DNA of 64,000 nucleotides, taken from NCBI GenBank assembly GCA_900472675.1, contig UCJA01000010.1, positions 186,001 through 250,000 of the forward strand, read 5' to 3'. Below the pieces are notes generated by a model. It did no database searches. It was not told where the DNA came from and saw only the letters and a program-made list of their open reading frames with translations. This DNA is from Hyphomicrobiales bacterium (GTDB lineage: Bacteria > Pseudomonadota > Alphaproteobacteria > Rhizobiales > Rhizobiaceae). This document shows positions 17,190-26,515 of this stretch, piece by piece; the first letter of the stretch is position 1; each line of letters starts with the position of its first letter. A program made the position numbers and the translations under genes.

Positions 17190-18893
17190 ATGGACCAATT
17201 TCGCGAGCAGCCTTCGTCCGGCCTGTCGACGGCGGGCGGACAGATCGAGCGCAAGTGGTGGCATGGCTCGACCGTCTATCAGGTCTATCCGCGCAGTTTT
17301 GCCGACAGCAATGGCGACGGCATTGGCGATATTCCGGGCATCACCAGCAAGCTCGACTACGTGCAGTCGCTCGGCATCGATGTCCTCTGGCTCTCGCCGA
17401 TCTTCAAGTCGCCCATGGACGACAACGGTTATGATATCTCGGACTACCAGGATATCGCACCGGAGTTCGGGACCCTGGCCGACTTCGATCACCTCGTGGT
17501 CGAAGCCCGCAAGCGTGGCATCGGCATCCTTCTCGATCTGGTCGTCAACCACACATCCGACGAGCATCCGTGGTTCCTTGAAAGCCGCAAGGGCCCCGAC
17601 AACCCGTTCCGCGATTTCTACATCTGGCGCAAGCCAGGCCCGAACGGCGGGGTGCCCAACAAGTTGATGTCGTCCTTCGGCGGCACCGCCTGGACGCTGG
17701 ATCCGCAGAGCGGCGAATATTACCTGCATCTCTTTTCCCGCCGCCAGCCGGACCTCAACTGGGAAAACCCAAAGGTCCGCGAAGAGATCTACAAGATGAT
17801 GAACTGGTGGCTGGAGCGCGGCATTGCCGGCTTCCGCATGGACGTCATCGACCATATCGGCAAGCAGGTGGACCAGGCGATCGTCTATGACGGGCCCCAC
17901 CTGCACGACTATCTGCAGGAGATGAGCCGCGAGACCTACGGCAGCCGCAATGTGCTGACCGTCGGCGAATGCTGGAGTGCGACCCCCGGCTCCGCCCTGC
18001 TCTATTCCGGCCGTGACCGGCACGAGCTTTCGATGGTGTTCCAGTTCGAGCACGTGACCCGCCAGTGGGACCCGACCTACGGCAAGTGGCGCGCCAAGCC
18101 TTTCGACCTGGTGGATCTGAAGGCTGTGCTGAGCAAGTGGCAATACGCCCTGGCGGAAGATGGCTGGAACGCGCTGTTCTGGGGCAACCACGACCTGCCG
18201 CGCGCGATCTCGAAATATGGAGATGCCAAGGGCTATCCGGTGGAATCGGCTAAGATGCTCGCCACTGCGCTGCATCTTTTGAAAGGCACGCCCTTCGTCT
18301 ACCAGGGCGAGGAAATCGGCATGACCAACATGCCGTTCACGACGATCGATCAGTACAGGGATATCGAGACGCTCAACATGCACAGGCTGCATGTGGAGGC
18401 AGGCCTGTCGCCGGAAGATTTTATCCGGGGCGCCAACGAGAACGGCCGCGACAATGCCCGTACGCCGATGCAGTGGAGCAAAGACCCCTATGGCGGGTTT
18501 TCGACCGCCCTGCCCTGGATCGAGGTGAACCCGAACTACACGACCATCAATGCCGAGACCGAGGTGTCGGACGAGCGGTCCGTTTTCAACCACTACCGCA
18601 AGCTGATCGCGCTGCGGAAGAACCACGCGGTGATCGTCTATGGGGCCTACCAGTCCTGGCTCGACCAGCATCCGGATGTGATGGTCTACTCCCGCATCCT
18701 GGATGACGAGCGGCTGGTCGTGATCGCCAATTTCAGCGGGCGCGACGTGGAACTGACGATCCCGAACGAGCTGAAGACCAAGGGACGCTGCCTGATCTCC
18801 AATTACGACCCGGTCGACGCGCTGGACGGCGTTGTTACATTGCGTCCGTATGAAGCCTTCGCCATCCTTGGTAGCACGTCCATGACCGACTGA
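17190..18893 (+). CDS. aglA: GH13 alpha-glucosidase
   Basis: A 567-residue cytoplasmic glycoside hydrolase. It starts with WWHGSTVYQVYPRSFADSNG and carries the GH13 catalytic triad: nucleophile Asp218 in GFRMDVIDH, acid/base Glu260 in VGECW and Asp335 in NHDLPR. This suits oligo-1,6-glucosidase/alpha-glucosidase types related to rhizobial AglA, acting on imported disaccharides such as sucrose, maltose or trehalulose. AAGGAG stands before the ATG. The usual agl ABC transporter genes are not next to it, so this is a stand-alone copy. Confidence 0.9.
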   Translation: MDQFREQPSSGLSTAGGQIERKWWHGSTVYQVYPRSFADSNGDGIGDIPGITSKLDYVQSLGIDVLWLSPIFKSPMDDNGYDISDYQDIAPEFGTLADFDHLVVEARKRGIGILLDLVVNHTSDEHPWFLESRKGPDNPFRDFYIWRKPGPNGGVPNKLMSSFGGTAWTLDPQSGEYYLHLFSRRQPDLNWENPKVREEIYKMMNWWLERGIAGFRMDVIDHIGKQVDQAIVYDGPHLHDYLQEMSRETYGSRNVLTVGECWSATPGSALLYSGRDRHELSMVFQFEHVTRQWDPTYGKWRAKPFDLVDLKAVLSKWQYALAEDGWNALFWGNHDLPRAISKYGDAKGYPVESAKMLATALHLLKGTPFVYQGEEIGMTNMPFTTIDQYRDIETLNMHRLHVEAGLSPEDFIRGANENGRDNARTPMQWSKDPYGGFSTALPWIEVNPNYTTINAETEVSDERSVFNHYRKLIALRKNHAVIVYGAYQSWLDQHPDVMVYSRILDDERLVVIANFSGRDVELTIPNELKTKGRCLISNYDPVDALDGVVTLRPYEAFAILGSTSMTD

Positions 18894-18899
18894 CGCCCT

Positions 18900-21173
18900 C
18901 TAGGCCTTCTCGACGCGCAGCAGCCGCAGCGCGTTGAGGGTGACAAGCACGGTTGCGCCCGTATCGGCAAGGATCGCCGGCCACAGACCGGTAATGCCAA
19001 GCACTGTGGTGACGAGAAACACCACCTTCAGTCCGAGCGCGATGGTGATGTTCTGGTGGATGTTGCGCATCGTGCGGCGTGAAAGCCGGATCATCGCTGC
19101 GATATCGCCGATACGGCCGTGGAGAATGGCCGCATCCGCGGTTTCGAGCGCAACGTCCGTGCCGCCACCCATGGCAATGCCCACATCTGCTGCGGCAAGC
19201 GCCGGCGCATCATTGATGCCGTCGCCGACCTTGCCGACCTTCAGCCCCTGTGTCTGAAGGTCGAGGATGATCTTCTGCTTGTCCTGCGGCATTAGGTCAG
19301 CCCGCACTTCGACACCCAGATCCCGTCCGATGGCTGCGGCAGTCTTGGCATTGTCGCCGGTCAGCATCACCGTCTTGATGCCCGCAGCATGAAGCTCGGC
19401 AATGCCCTGTTTCGCGTCCGGCCGCGCTTCGTCGCGCATGGCGATCGCGCCGGCCAACTGCCCATCGACCACCAGCACAGACACCGTCTTGCCCGCGTCC
19501 TGAAGTGTGGAGATGGCACGCGTGTGGGCGGTCGAGAGACTGGTGCGGTCACGGGCGGCCTGGGGCGAACCGAGGAACACGGTCTTTCCCTCCACGGTGG
19601 CGGACAGGCCTTGACCTGCGATCGCCTCAGCCTTGTCGGCCGTCGGAACCTCGACCTCATCCTCGGCCGCCTTGGCGAGAATGGCCGCCGCCAGGGGATG
19701 GCTCGAACCTGTCTCAAGCGCTGCGGCAAGGCGCAGCACGTCCTCGGCATTGCGGCCGAAGGGCACGACGTCGGTTACAATAGGCTTGCCGGAGGTGAGC
19801 GTGCCGGTCTTGTCCATGGCGATTGCGGTCAGCTTGCCGAGCGTTTCCAGCACCGAGCCGCCCTTGATCAGCAGGCCACGGCGGGCGCCGGCCGACAGCG
19901 AGGCGGCGATGGCGGCCGGTGTTGAAATGACCAGCGCACAGGGGCAGCCGATCAAGAGCACGGCGAGCCCCTTGTAGATCCATTCGCCCCAGCCTTCACC
20001 GGCAACCAGCGGCGGCAGGATCGCGATGAGCGCTGCGACAATCACGACGCCGGGCGTGTAATAGCGCGAGAAGCGGTCGATGAACCGCTCCGTGGGCGCC
20101 TTGGTCTCCTGGGCCTCCTCGACCATGCGCACGATGCGGGCAATCGTGTTGTCTGCCGCAGCGGCCGTGACGCGCACGCGAAGCGCGGCAGCGCCATTCA
20201 CCGTGCCGGCAAACACCGGGTCGTTGACGCCTCTGGCAACCGGGGTGCTTTCGCCCGTCACCGGTGCTTGATCCACGGCGCTGGTTCCGTCGATGATCAC
20301 GCCATCTGCAGATATCCGGTCGCCCGGCCGCACCATGATCACCGATCCGACGGTCAGGGTTTCAGCCGGCACTTCCGTGGTGCGTCCGTCTTTTTCGAGG
20401 AATGCGGTCTTCGGCATCAGAGTGGTGAGCGCCTGGATGCTTTGGCGGGCCTTGCCGGCCGCAACGCCTTCCAGGAGCTCGCCGACCAGGAACAGGAACA
20501 CGACGGCTGCGGCTTCTTCCGAAGCGTTGATGATCACCGCGCCGATGGCAGCGATCGTCATCAGCATCTCGATGGAGAAGGGGGTGCCGACCCGGGCAGC
20601 CATGAAGGCGCGACGGGAGATCGGCACGAGACCGATCAGCATGGCGACGGTAAACAGGATCGACTGGTTGTCGGGCATGAGCTGGCCAAGCCCATAGGCA
20701 ATCACCAGGCCGATGCCGGTCATGATCGTCAGGCGGCCCTTGTCGCTCTTCCACCAGGGACCATCCATGGGGCCGTGGTCGTGCCCGTGGAGCCCTTCCA
20801 CCGCTGCGGGGCCAGCCTGCTTTTGACCGTGCGCTGCATGATCGTGCCCGCCATCGTGATCGTGATCATGACCGCTATGATCGTGCCCGCTATGATCGTG
20901 ACCAACGTGGGCATCGACCTCTTGTGCGGCAGGCTTCAGTCCCAGCGCCCGAAGCGGGTAACCAAGGCCCGATACCGTCTTTTCCATTGCCGGAAGGTCT
21001 GCAGAGCCATCATGTCGGACGGTCATCGTGCCTGCGCCGACCGACACGGCGACATCGGTGACGCCCGGCATGCGACGCACTGCGGTATCGATCTTGGTTG
21101 CGCAGCTTGCGCAATCCATGTTGCCGACCTTGTATCGCGCCTGGTTTGTCTGGGCCTCAGTCTCTGCCGTCAT
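18900..21173 (-). CDS. zntA: P1B-2 heavy-metal ATPase (Zn/Cd/Pb exporter)
   Basis: A 757-residue inner-membrane pump. An N-terminal HMA domain carries GNMDCASC (metal-binding CxxC), followed by a His/Asp-rich linker of about 35 residues (HDHSGHDHSGHDHDHDGGHD). The core has TGES, the membrane CPC in IGCPCALVIST, the phosphorylation site DKTGTLTSG and GDGINDAPAL. The last helix has DTGATVLV, the Asp expected for Zn(II)/Cd(II)/Pb(II) selectivity. AAGGAAG precedes the ATG. A MerR-type operator lies about 35-57 bases upstream of the start codon. Confidence 0.93.
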   Translation of the reverse strand: MTAETEAQTNQARYKVGNMDCASCATKIDTAVRRMPGVTDVAVSVGAGTMTVRHDGSADLPAMEKTVSGLGYPLRALGLKPAAQEVDAHVGHDHSGHDHSGHDHDHDGGHDHAAHGQKQAGPAAVEGLHGHDHGPMDGPWWKSDKGRLTIMTGIGLVIAYGLGQLMPDNQSILFTVAMLIGLVPISRRAFMAARVGTPFSIEMLMTIAAIGAVIINASEEAAAVVFLFLVGELLEGVAAGKARQSIQALTTLMPKTAFLEKDGRTTEVPAETLTVGSVIMVRPGDRISADGVIIDGTSAVDQAPVTGESTPVARGVNDPVFAGTVNGAAALRVRVTAAAADNTIARIVRMVEEAQETKAPTERFIDRFSRYYTPGVVIVAALIAILPPLVAGEGWGEWIYKGLAVLLIGCPCALVISTPAAIAASLSAGARRGLLIKGGSVLETLGKLTAIAMDKTGTLTSGKPIVTDVVPFGRNAEDVLRLAAALETGSSHPLAAAILAKAAEDEVEVPTADKAEAIAGQGLSATVEGKTVFLGSPQAARDRTSLSTAHTRAISTLQDAGKTVSVLVVDGQLAGAIAMRDEARPDAKQGIAELHAAGIKTVMLTGDNAKTAAAIGRDLGVEVRADLMPQDKQKIILDLQTQGLKVGKVGDGINDAPALAAADVGIAMGGGTDVALETADAAILHGRIGDIAAMIRLSRRTMRNIHQNITIALGLKVVFLVTTVLGITGLWPAILADTGATVLVTLNALRLLRVEKA

Positions 21174-21199
21174 ATGCGTCTTCCTTGCTATCTGACCCC

Positions 21200-21230
21200 T
21201 TTCTACGACCTCTAGTCACTAGAGGTTCAA
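21200..21230 (-). promoter_or_regulatory. MerR-type promoter/operator of the metal ATPase
   Basis: ACCTCTAGTCACTAGAGGT at 21208-21226 is a perfect 9-1-9 palindrome. On the minus strand TTGAAC (230-225) acts as -35 and TAGAAA (205-200) as -10, leaving a 19-base spacer that straddles the palindrome. Overlong spacers with a central dyad are the hallmark of ZntR/CadR/CueR-type promoters. No merR-family gene is present in the window. Confidence 0.75.
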
Positions 21231-21337
21231 GCGTTTTTTTTCGGCCATGGCGTGACGCGGGATCTCTTCCCGCCCTCGACAGGAGAAGGGCGTACCGGTA
21301 TCGAAGGGCGCAGATTTCTTCCGGAGGATCATTTTCC

Positions 21338-22270
21338 ATGCAGACCCCTGCCTCCATCGTCCTCGACTGGGGAACGAGTTCGCTTCGCGCCGCCCTGGTG
21401 ACGGGGTCGGGCGAGACGCTCGACAGCCGCGAGACCCAGAGCGGCGGCATTCAGTTCGTCAAGGACGGCGCCTTCGAAGATGCGCTGCTGCAGGCGGTCG
21501 GCGATTGGTTCACGAACCATGGTCCCCTCCCCGTCTTTGCCAGCGGCATGATCACCAGCCGCAACGGCTGGGTCGAGGTTGCCTATGTGGACGCGCCCGC
21601 CGGCGCCGACGAGCTTGCCGCAGGCGCCCGCCGCCTGACGCTTGCCAATGGCGCGCCGATCACCTTCCTGCCCGGCATGCGCGATCCGGCCGCCAAGCCC
21701 TTCCCCGACGTCATGCGCGGCGAGGAAACCCAGATCATCGGTTGCGGTACCGACGGCGACCGCACGCTGGTCCTGCCCGGCACCCACAGCAAATGGGCCC
21801 GCGTCGAAGGCGGCCGCATCACCGGTTTCCAGACCTATGCGACGGGCGAGATCTTTTCGCTGCTGACCAAGCATTCCTTTATCGCCAAGGCGCAGGAGCC
21901 GCAGCCCGGCGCCGAGCCTGTCTGGTCGGCTTTCGACCGAGGTGCGGAGTTTGCAGCGAGCGACGATCGGGCCGCCGACGCCTTCTTCTCGGCAATCTTC
22001 AGCGCCCGCACCGGCATTCTTGCCGGGGAACTGACGCCGGGCGATATCATGGATTATGTGTCCGGCCTGGTGATCGGATCCGAGTTCCGCCAGGCCCGCG
22101 CTGCTGGCTGGCTAAAGTCTGGCGATACGGTCGGCATCGTCGGCAACAACGTCTTGAACAGCCGCTACAGCCGCATCGCGCCCTTGTTCGGCCTTAGCGT
22201 CGAAGCCACCCCCGCAGACGCAGCCAAGCGCGGCGTTCTGATGATCGCCGGCCATTCGGCATCGGCTTGA
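21338..22270 (+). CDS. dgoK: 2-dehydro-3-deoxygalactonokinase
   Basis: A 310-residue sugar-acid kinase that phosphorylates 2-keto-3-deoxy-D-galactonate at O6 in the De Ley-Doudoroff D-galactonate pathway. It begins with the ASKHA-type phosphate motif VLDWGTSSLRAAL, has the conserved LPGTHSKWARVEGGRI segment and a C-terminal GIVGNN. CCGGAGGATC is well placed before the ATG at 21338. Seven bases separate it from the aldolase gene, so both are one operon. The galactonate dehydratase (dgoD) and transporter are not in the window. Confidence 0.92.
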   Translation: MQTPASIVLDWGTSSLRAALVTGSGETLDSRETQSGGIQFVKDGAFEDALLQAVGDWFTNHGPLPVFASGMITSRNGWVEVAYVDAPAGADELAAGARRLTLANGAPITFLPGMRDPAAKPFPDVMRGEETQIIGCGTDGDRTLVLPGTHSKWARVEGGRITGFQTYATGEIFSLLTKHSFIAKAQEPQPGAEPVWSAFDRGAEFAASDDRAADAFFSAIFSARTGILAGELTPGDIMDYVSGLVIGSEFRQARAAGWLKSGDTVGIVGNNVLNSRYSRIAPLFGLSVEATPADAAKRGVLMIAGHSASA

Positions 22271-22277
22271 AGGAGTT

Positions 22278-22904
22278 ATGGATATGGATTTTCAAGAAGC
22301 ACTTAACGAATGCAGCCTGGTCGCCATCCTGCGCGGGATTAAGCCCGAGGAAGCCGAGCCGATCTGCGAGGTTCTGGTGGAGGCCGGCTGGCGCTTCATC
22401 GAGGTACCTCTGAACTCGCCCGATCCGCTGAAGAGCATCGAGGCGCTGGTTAAGCGTTTTGGTGACCGCGCCCTGATCGGCGCCGGCACGGTTCTGACCA
22501 CCGCCCAGGTCGCCGACGTCGTCGCCACCGGTGCCAGGCTCATCGTTTCGCCCAATGCCAACCCGGAGGTCATCCGGGCGTCGAAGGCAGCCGGCATGGT
22601 GAGCCTTCCCGGCGTCGCGACCCCGACCGAGGCCTTTGCCGCCATCGAGGCCGGTGCGTCCGGCATCAAGGCGTTTCCGGCCGAAGGCATTCCGCCGCAT
22701 GTCATCAAGGCCTGGAAGGCTGTGCTGCCGAAGCACGTGCCCGTCTTCGCTGTCGGCGGCGTGACACCGGACAACATGCGCCCCTACCTCGACGCCGGAA
22801 CGGCCGGATTCGGCATCGGCGGCTCACTCTACAAGCCCGGAATGACTGCAGCGGAAGTGGCCATCAAGGCCCGCCAGTTCGTCGAGGCTCTGCGCAACGC
22901 CTGA
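22278..22904 (+). CDS. dgoA: 2-dehydro-3-deoxy-6-phosphogalactonate aldolase
   Basis: A 208-residue class I aldolase of the KDPG/KDPGal family that splits the phosphorylated product of dgoK into pyruvate and glyceraldehyde 3-phosphate. The Schiff-base Lys131 is in GASGIKAFPAEG and the catalytic Glu is in the WRFIEVPLNS segment. AAGGAG precedes the start; a second ATG lies six bases downstream. Pairing with dgoK makes the galactonate form much more likely than the gluconate form. Confidence 0.92.
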   Translation: MDMDFQEALNECSLVAILRGIKPEEAEPICEVLVEAGWRFIEVPLNSPDPLKSIEALVKRFGDRALIGAGTVLTTAQVADVVATGARLIVSPNANPEVIRASKAAGMVSLPGVATPTEAFAAIEAGASGIKAFPAEGIPPHVIKAWKAVLPKHVPVFAVGGVTPDNMRPYLDAGTAGFGIGGSLYKPGMTAAEVAIKARQFVEALRNA

Positions 22905-23034
22905 CCGGCGAGCCCCCTCCCCCGACCAAGCTTGTTGCACTCGATGACGAATCGCCCGCTAATGCGGGCGGCTCCCCTCCCCTCTTGGGCGCGGGACGCC
23001 TTTCTTCGACCCGTTGGAACGAGACGAGGCACAG

Positions 23035-24093
23035 ATGGCATTCGACGCAAAGGCGCTTGAGGCGCTGCGGGACAAATACGCCAACAGCGGCGGCGGCGAG
23101 ATCTTCGACCCGAAGTTCAAGAAGATCGGTGAGAAGATCTTCAACAAGGCCGGCACCCGTGTCGCGCCCTATGCGGGCATCCCGACCCTGCTCGACGCGC
23201 CTTACAGGCCCGTCGATGCGGAGAACCCGGATTTCGGCGATCTGCAGGTGGCCCTGATCGGCATGCCGATGGATCTCGGCGTCACCAATCGACCCGGCTC
23301 GCGTTTCGGGCCGCGCGCCCTTCGAACCATCGAGCGGGTTGGGCCCTACAACCACGTGCTGGAATGCGCCCCGACCTATGAGCTCAACGTGGCCGATATC
23401 GGCGACGTTGCCTTCCGCAGCCGCTACCGGCTGGAGATGAGCCATGAGGACATCGAGAAGCGCATCAACCAGATCGTTGATGCCAGCGTCCTGCCGCTGT
23501 CTGTCGGCGGCGACCACTCCATCACCCATCCGATACTGAAGGCCGTCGGCAAGCAGGCGCCGGTCGGCATGATCCATATCGACGCACACTGCGACACCAG
23601 CGGCTTCTTCGACGAAACCAAGTTTCACCATGGCGGTCCGTTCCGCAACGCGGTGCTGGACGGCGTGCTCGATCCGACCCGCACGATCCAGATTGGCATC
23701 CGGGGCGCTGCCGAGTATCTCTGGGAGTTCTCCTATGAGTCCGGCATGACCGTGGTGCATGCGGAAGAAGTGACCGGGCTCGGCCTGCCCGCCATCATCG
23801 AGAAGGCGAAGGCGATCGTCGGCGACGGTCCGACCTATCTGTCCTTCGATATCGACAGCCTCGACCCGAGCTTTGCGCCGGGCACCGGCACGCCGGAGAT
23901 CGGCGGGCTGACGACGCGCGAGGTGCTGGAGCTGATCCGCGGGCTGAAGGGCATCAATATCGTCGGTGGCGATGTGGTGGAGGTGGCGCCGCAATATGAC
24001 GCCACCACCAATACCGCCCACGCGGGCGCCCAGGTCCTGTTCGAGATCCTGAGCCTGATGGTGTTCAGCCCGGCCATCCGCGGCCGGGCCTAG
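23035..24093 (+). CDS. speB: Agmatinase / guanidino-acid hydrolase (ureohydrolase family)
   Basis: A 352-residue manganese- or nickel-type ureohydrolase. Metal-binding motifs are GGDHSIT, HIDAHCDT and FDIDSLDPSFAPGTGTPE, in order. It probably hydrolyses agmatine to putrescine and urea, but guanidinobutyrase and related guanidino-acid hydrolases share these motifs and cannot be excluded. The ATG at 23035 has a GAGACGAGG site; a start 21 bases earlier is less likely. It is not in an evident operon. Confidence 0.85.
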   Translation: MAFDAKALEALRDKYANSGGGEIFDPKFKKIGEKIFNKAGTRVAPYAGIPTLLDAPYRPVDAENPDFGDLQVALIGMPMDLGVTNRPGSRFGPRALRTIERVGPYNHVLECAPTYELNVADIGDVAFRSRYRLEMSHEDIEKRINQIVDASVLPLSVGGDHSITHPILKAVGKQAPVGMIHIDAHCDTSGFFDETKFHHGGPFRNAVLDGVLDPTRTIQIGIRGAAEYLWEFSYESGMTVVHAEEVTGLGLPAIIEKAKAIVGDGPTYLSFDIDSLDPSFAPGTGTPEIGGLTTREVLELIRGLKGINIVGGDVVEVAPQYDATTNTAHAGAQVLFEILSLMVFSPAIRGRA

Positions 24094-24108
24094 AGACCTG
24101 CGGTTCGG

Positions 24109-26004
24109 TTAGTCCCGGGCCGCCCGTTCAAACACGCGCTGCAGCCGCTCCGCAAAGGCGCGCGGATCGGATGGCTTTTCTCCATCGAGGATCAGCGCCT
24201 GATCGAGCAGGAGGCGAACCGCATCCTCCCGGAATGCGCCATCTTCAGCATGTTTTGCGATGGCTCGGATCATCGTGTGGTCGAGGTTGATCTCGAGCAC
24301 GGGCTTTTCCGCCGCATCGAGGCGTCCCGCACTTTGCAGGATCTTTTCCATCTGACGGTCATAGCCGCTTTCCGGCGCGACGAGGCAGACAGCGCTTTCC
24401 GTCAGCCGGTCGGATGCCCGCACGTCCGAGACATCGCCCGAAAGCGCCTGCCGAGCAAAGGTTAACAGGTCGTTAACCTCTCCGGTTGGCGCCTGGGGCT
24501 CGGCGTCCGCCGCTGCATCGGGCTTTGCGAAGCGCGACAGGTCGGCGCCGCCCTGGCTCACCGACTTGAAGCTTTTTCCCTCGAACTCCGGCGCGCTCAT
24601 CACCCAGAAGCTGTCGATCGAATCCGACAGCAGCAGGACCTCGATCCCCCGGGCACGGAAGCCTTCGAGATGCGGCGATGCCTTCAGCTGGTCGATGTTG
24701 CCGCCGGTGAGATAGTAGATAGCATCCTGCCCTTCCCGGGCGTCTTTGACGTAATCCGCGAGCGTCCGCCAGTTCTCGCCGGAGGTCGTGCTGCGGAAGC
24801 GGGCCAGACCCATCAGCTGAGTGCGCTTTTCGAAGTCCTCGTAGATGCCTTCCTTGAGCACCGCGCCGAATTCCTCCCAGAGCTTGGCGAAGGCATCCGG
24901 ATCCGTCTCCGAGAGCTTTTCGATGGCCGAGAGAACCCGGCTGGTGAGACCCTTGCGGATGGCCGTGAGGATGGGGCTTTCCTGGATCATCTCGCGCGAG
25001 ACGTTGAGTGGCAGGTCGGAGGTATCGACCAGACCGCGCACGAAGCGCAGGTAGCGCGGCAGCAGCTCGGCATCGTCCGTGATGAAGACGCGCTTCACAT
25101 AGAGCTTCATGCGGCCCTTGCGGTCCGGGTCGAACATGTCGAACGGCTGGCTGCCGGGCACATAGGCCAGTGCCGTATATTCGTGGCGCCCCTCGGCACG
25201 GAAGTGAACTGTCAGCGCCGGCTCGTCATACTGGCCCGACAGGCTGCGGTAGAAGTCCGTATAGTCTTCCTTGCTGACCTCGCTCTTCGGCCGGGTCCAC
25301 AGCGCCGTACCGTCGGTGAGCTGCACCGGCTCGGCACCCGGCTTTTCGGCAATGCGGATCGGCACCGGAACGTGGCCCGACTGCTCCTTGACGATCTTCT
25401 CGACACTCCAGCGGGCGGTATAGGTCTTGGCGTCTTCCATCAGCTGGAGCGTGATGCGGGTGCCCCGCTCTGGCGCCTCGGCCGGATCGACTGCGGTCAG
25501 GCTGTAGCTTCCCTTGCCGTCCGAAGACCAGAGCCAGGCTTCCATGGACCCTGCACGTCGCGAGACGACATCGACGCGATCTGCGACCATGAAGCAGGAA
25601 TAGAAGCCGACGCCGAACTGGCCGATCAGCTGCGCGCCGTCGCCGCCTTTGCTGGCTTCGATCCTCTCCATGAAGGCACGGGTGCCAGAGCTGGCAATCG
25701 TGCCGAGCGCGTCGATCATCTCGTCGCGGCTCATGCCGATGCCATTGTCTTCCACCGTCAGGCTGTTGCCTTCCTCATCAAGCGTCACGGTGATGCGGTT
25801 ATCGCCGCTCGTCCCCAGGATCTCGGGGGAGGCGATGGCTTCGTAGCGCAACTTCTCGCAGGCGTCCGCTGCATTGGAAATCAGCTCGCGAAGGAAGACG
25901 TCCTTGTCCGAATAAACGGAGTGGACCATCATGTGCAGAAGGCGGGCGACATCTGCCTCGAAGGCGTGATTTTCGATTGGCTTTTCTTCTGTGTCGACAG
26001 TCAT
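24109..26004 (-). CDS. htpG: Molecular chaperone HtpG (Hsp90)
   Basis: A 631-residue cytosolic chaperone, the usual bacterial length. The N-terminal GHKL ATPase has the signature YSDKDVFLRELISNAADACE, the DNGIGMSRDE loop and GQFGVGFYS. The middle domain carries NVSREMIQES with the catalytic Arg region, and a C-terminal dimerisation domain follows. The ATG at 26004 follows an AGGAGA site; an in-frame extension upstream adds 22 poorly conserved residues. A CTTGAA at 26066-26071 on the minus strand might be the -35 box of a heat-shock promoter, but the -10 is not clear. Confidence 0.95.
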   Translation of the reverse strand: MTVDTEEKPIENHAFEADVARLLHMMVHSVYSDKDVFLRELISNAADACEKLRYEAIASPEILGTSGDNRITVTLDEEGNSLTVEDNGIGMSRDEMIDALGTIASSGTRAFMERIEASKGGDGAQLIGQFGVGFYSCFMVADRVDVVSRRAGSMEAWLWSSDGKGSYSLTAVDPAEAPERGTRITLQLMEDAKTYTARWSVEKIVKEQSGHVPVPIRIAEKPGAEPVQLTDGTALWTRPKSEVSKEDYTDFYRSLSGQYDEPALTVHFRAEGRHEYTALAYVPGSQPFDMFDPDRKGRMKLYVKRVFITDDAELLPRYLRFVRGLVDTSDLPLNVSREMIQESPILTAIRKGLTSRVLSAIEKLSETDPDAFAKLWEEFGAVLKEGIYEDFEKRTQLMGLARFRSTTSGENWRTLADYVKDAREGQDAIYYLTGGNIDQLKASPHLEGFRARGIEVLLLSDSIDSFWVMSAPEFEGKSFKSVSQGGADLSRFAKPDAAADAEPQAPTGEVNDLLTFARQALSGDVSDVRASDRLTESAVCLVAPESGYDRQMEKILQSAGRLDAAEKPVLEINLDHTMIRAIAKHAEDGAFREDAVRLLLDQALILDGEKPSDPRAFAERLQRVFERAARD

Positions 26005-26116
26005 GGGCGGGTCTCTCCTGGCATTGAAATTGGGTGTCGCTGAGGTGGCAAGTTCTGCCTGGAATTTCAAGCGTTGAGATGCGAGGGGAGGGGTCTTGGC
26101 TGTACAAGTCCAGGCT

Positions 26117-26132
26117 GTTGACAGCTGTCAAC
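26117..26132. promoter_or_regulatory. parS-like 16-bp palindrome, copy 1
   Basis: GTTGACAGCTGTCAAC is a perfect palindrome. It fits the form GTTNNNNGCNNNNAAC that I recall for RepB-binding centromere sites of rhizobial repABC plasmids. The second identical copy begins 31 bases later, about three helical turns, so the two sites lie on the same face of the DNA. Confidence 0.6.
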
Positions 26133-26147
26133 GGGAGACGAATGACG

Positions 26148-26163
26148 GTTGACAGCTGTCAAC
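26148..26163. promoter_or_regulatory. parS-like 16-bp palindrome, copy 2
   Basis: A second exact GTTGACAGCTGTCAAC, separated from the first by 15 bases. It differs from the chromosomal ParB site, which has a CACGTG core. It could alternatively be a tandem operator for the nearby HTH protein. Confidence 0.6.
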
Positions 26164-26446
26164 ACGGTCTTGAATTCGATTCTTCGGAGCGGGCAACCGT
26201 CGCCTTTCCAGAAGCATTACTGGTAAGAGGCTTGCAATCTTTGTTCGCATCAACGATGCGTCTGCCGCTGTGAACGGCCGGATAATCTGGGTGGCCCAAT
26301 CCTTCCCGATCTGTGGACGGCTAAGCGCGGGGCTTCCTCTGATCCCGCAAATCGGATAGATAAAAACATGCGTTCGGGCCCCGCATGGGCTGCCAGATCA
26401 GGTTTGACGCAGCCAACAGGCACAAAATCTCTCCATACCAGTTATG

Positions 26447-26462
26447 GTTAACAACCGGTAAC
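26447..26462. promoter_or_regulatory. Degenerate GTT-N10-AAC element
   Basis: GTTAACAACCGGTAAC has the same outer GTT/AAC spacing as the two perfect palindromes but an imperfect core. It lies about 50 bases before the DUF1612 start codon. It may be a weak binding site or coincidence. Confidence 0.25.
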
Positions 26463-26515
26463 GAAAGCAATGTGCCTGCTGGCTTTCGTTTGCGCTTGCG
26501 CCTACTGTCGCTTCA

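Larger units (their letters stand above)
26005..26515. other. Intergenic region with parS-like sites
   Basis: About 510 bases between htpG and the DUF1612 gene. No gene is convincing. The region holds two identical 16-bp palindromes at 26117-26132 and 26148-26163, a degenerate third element at 26447-26462, and presumably the two divergent promoters. Confidence 0.6.

Noticed and set aside
26117..26163. Chromosomal ParB parS site
   Set aside because: The chromosomal consensus has a CACGTG core; these palindromes have a different core.
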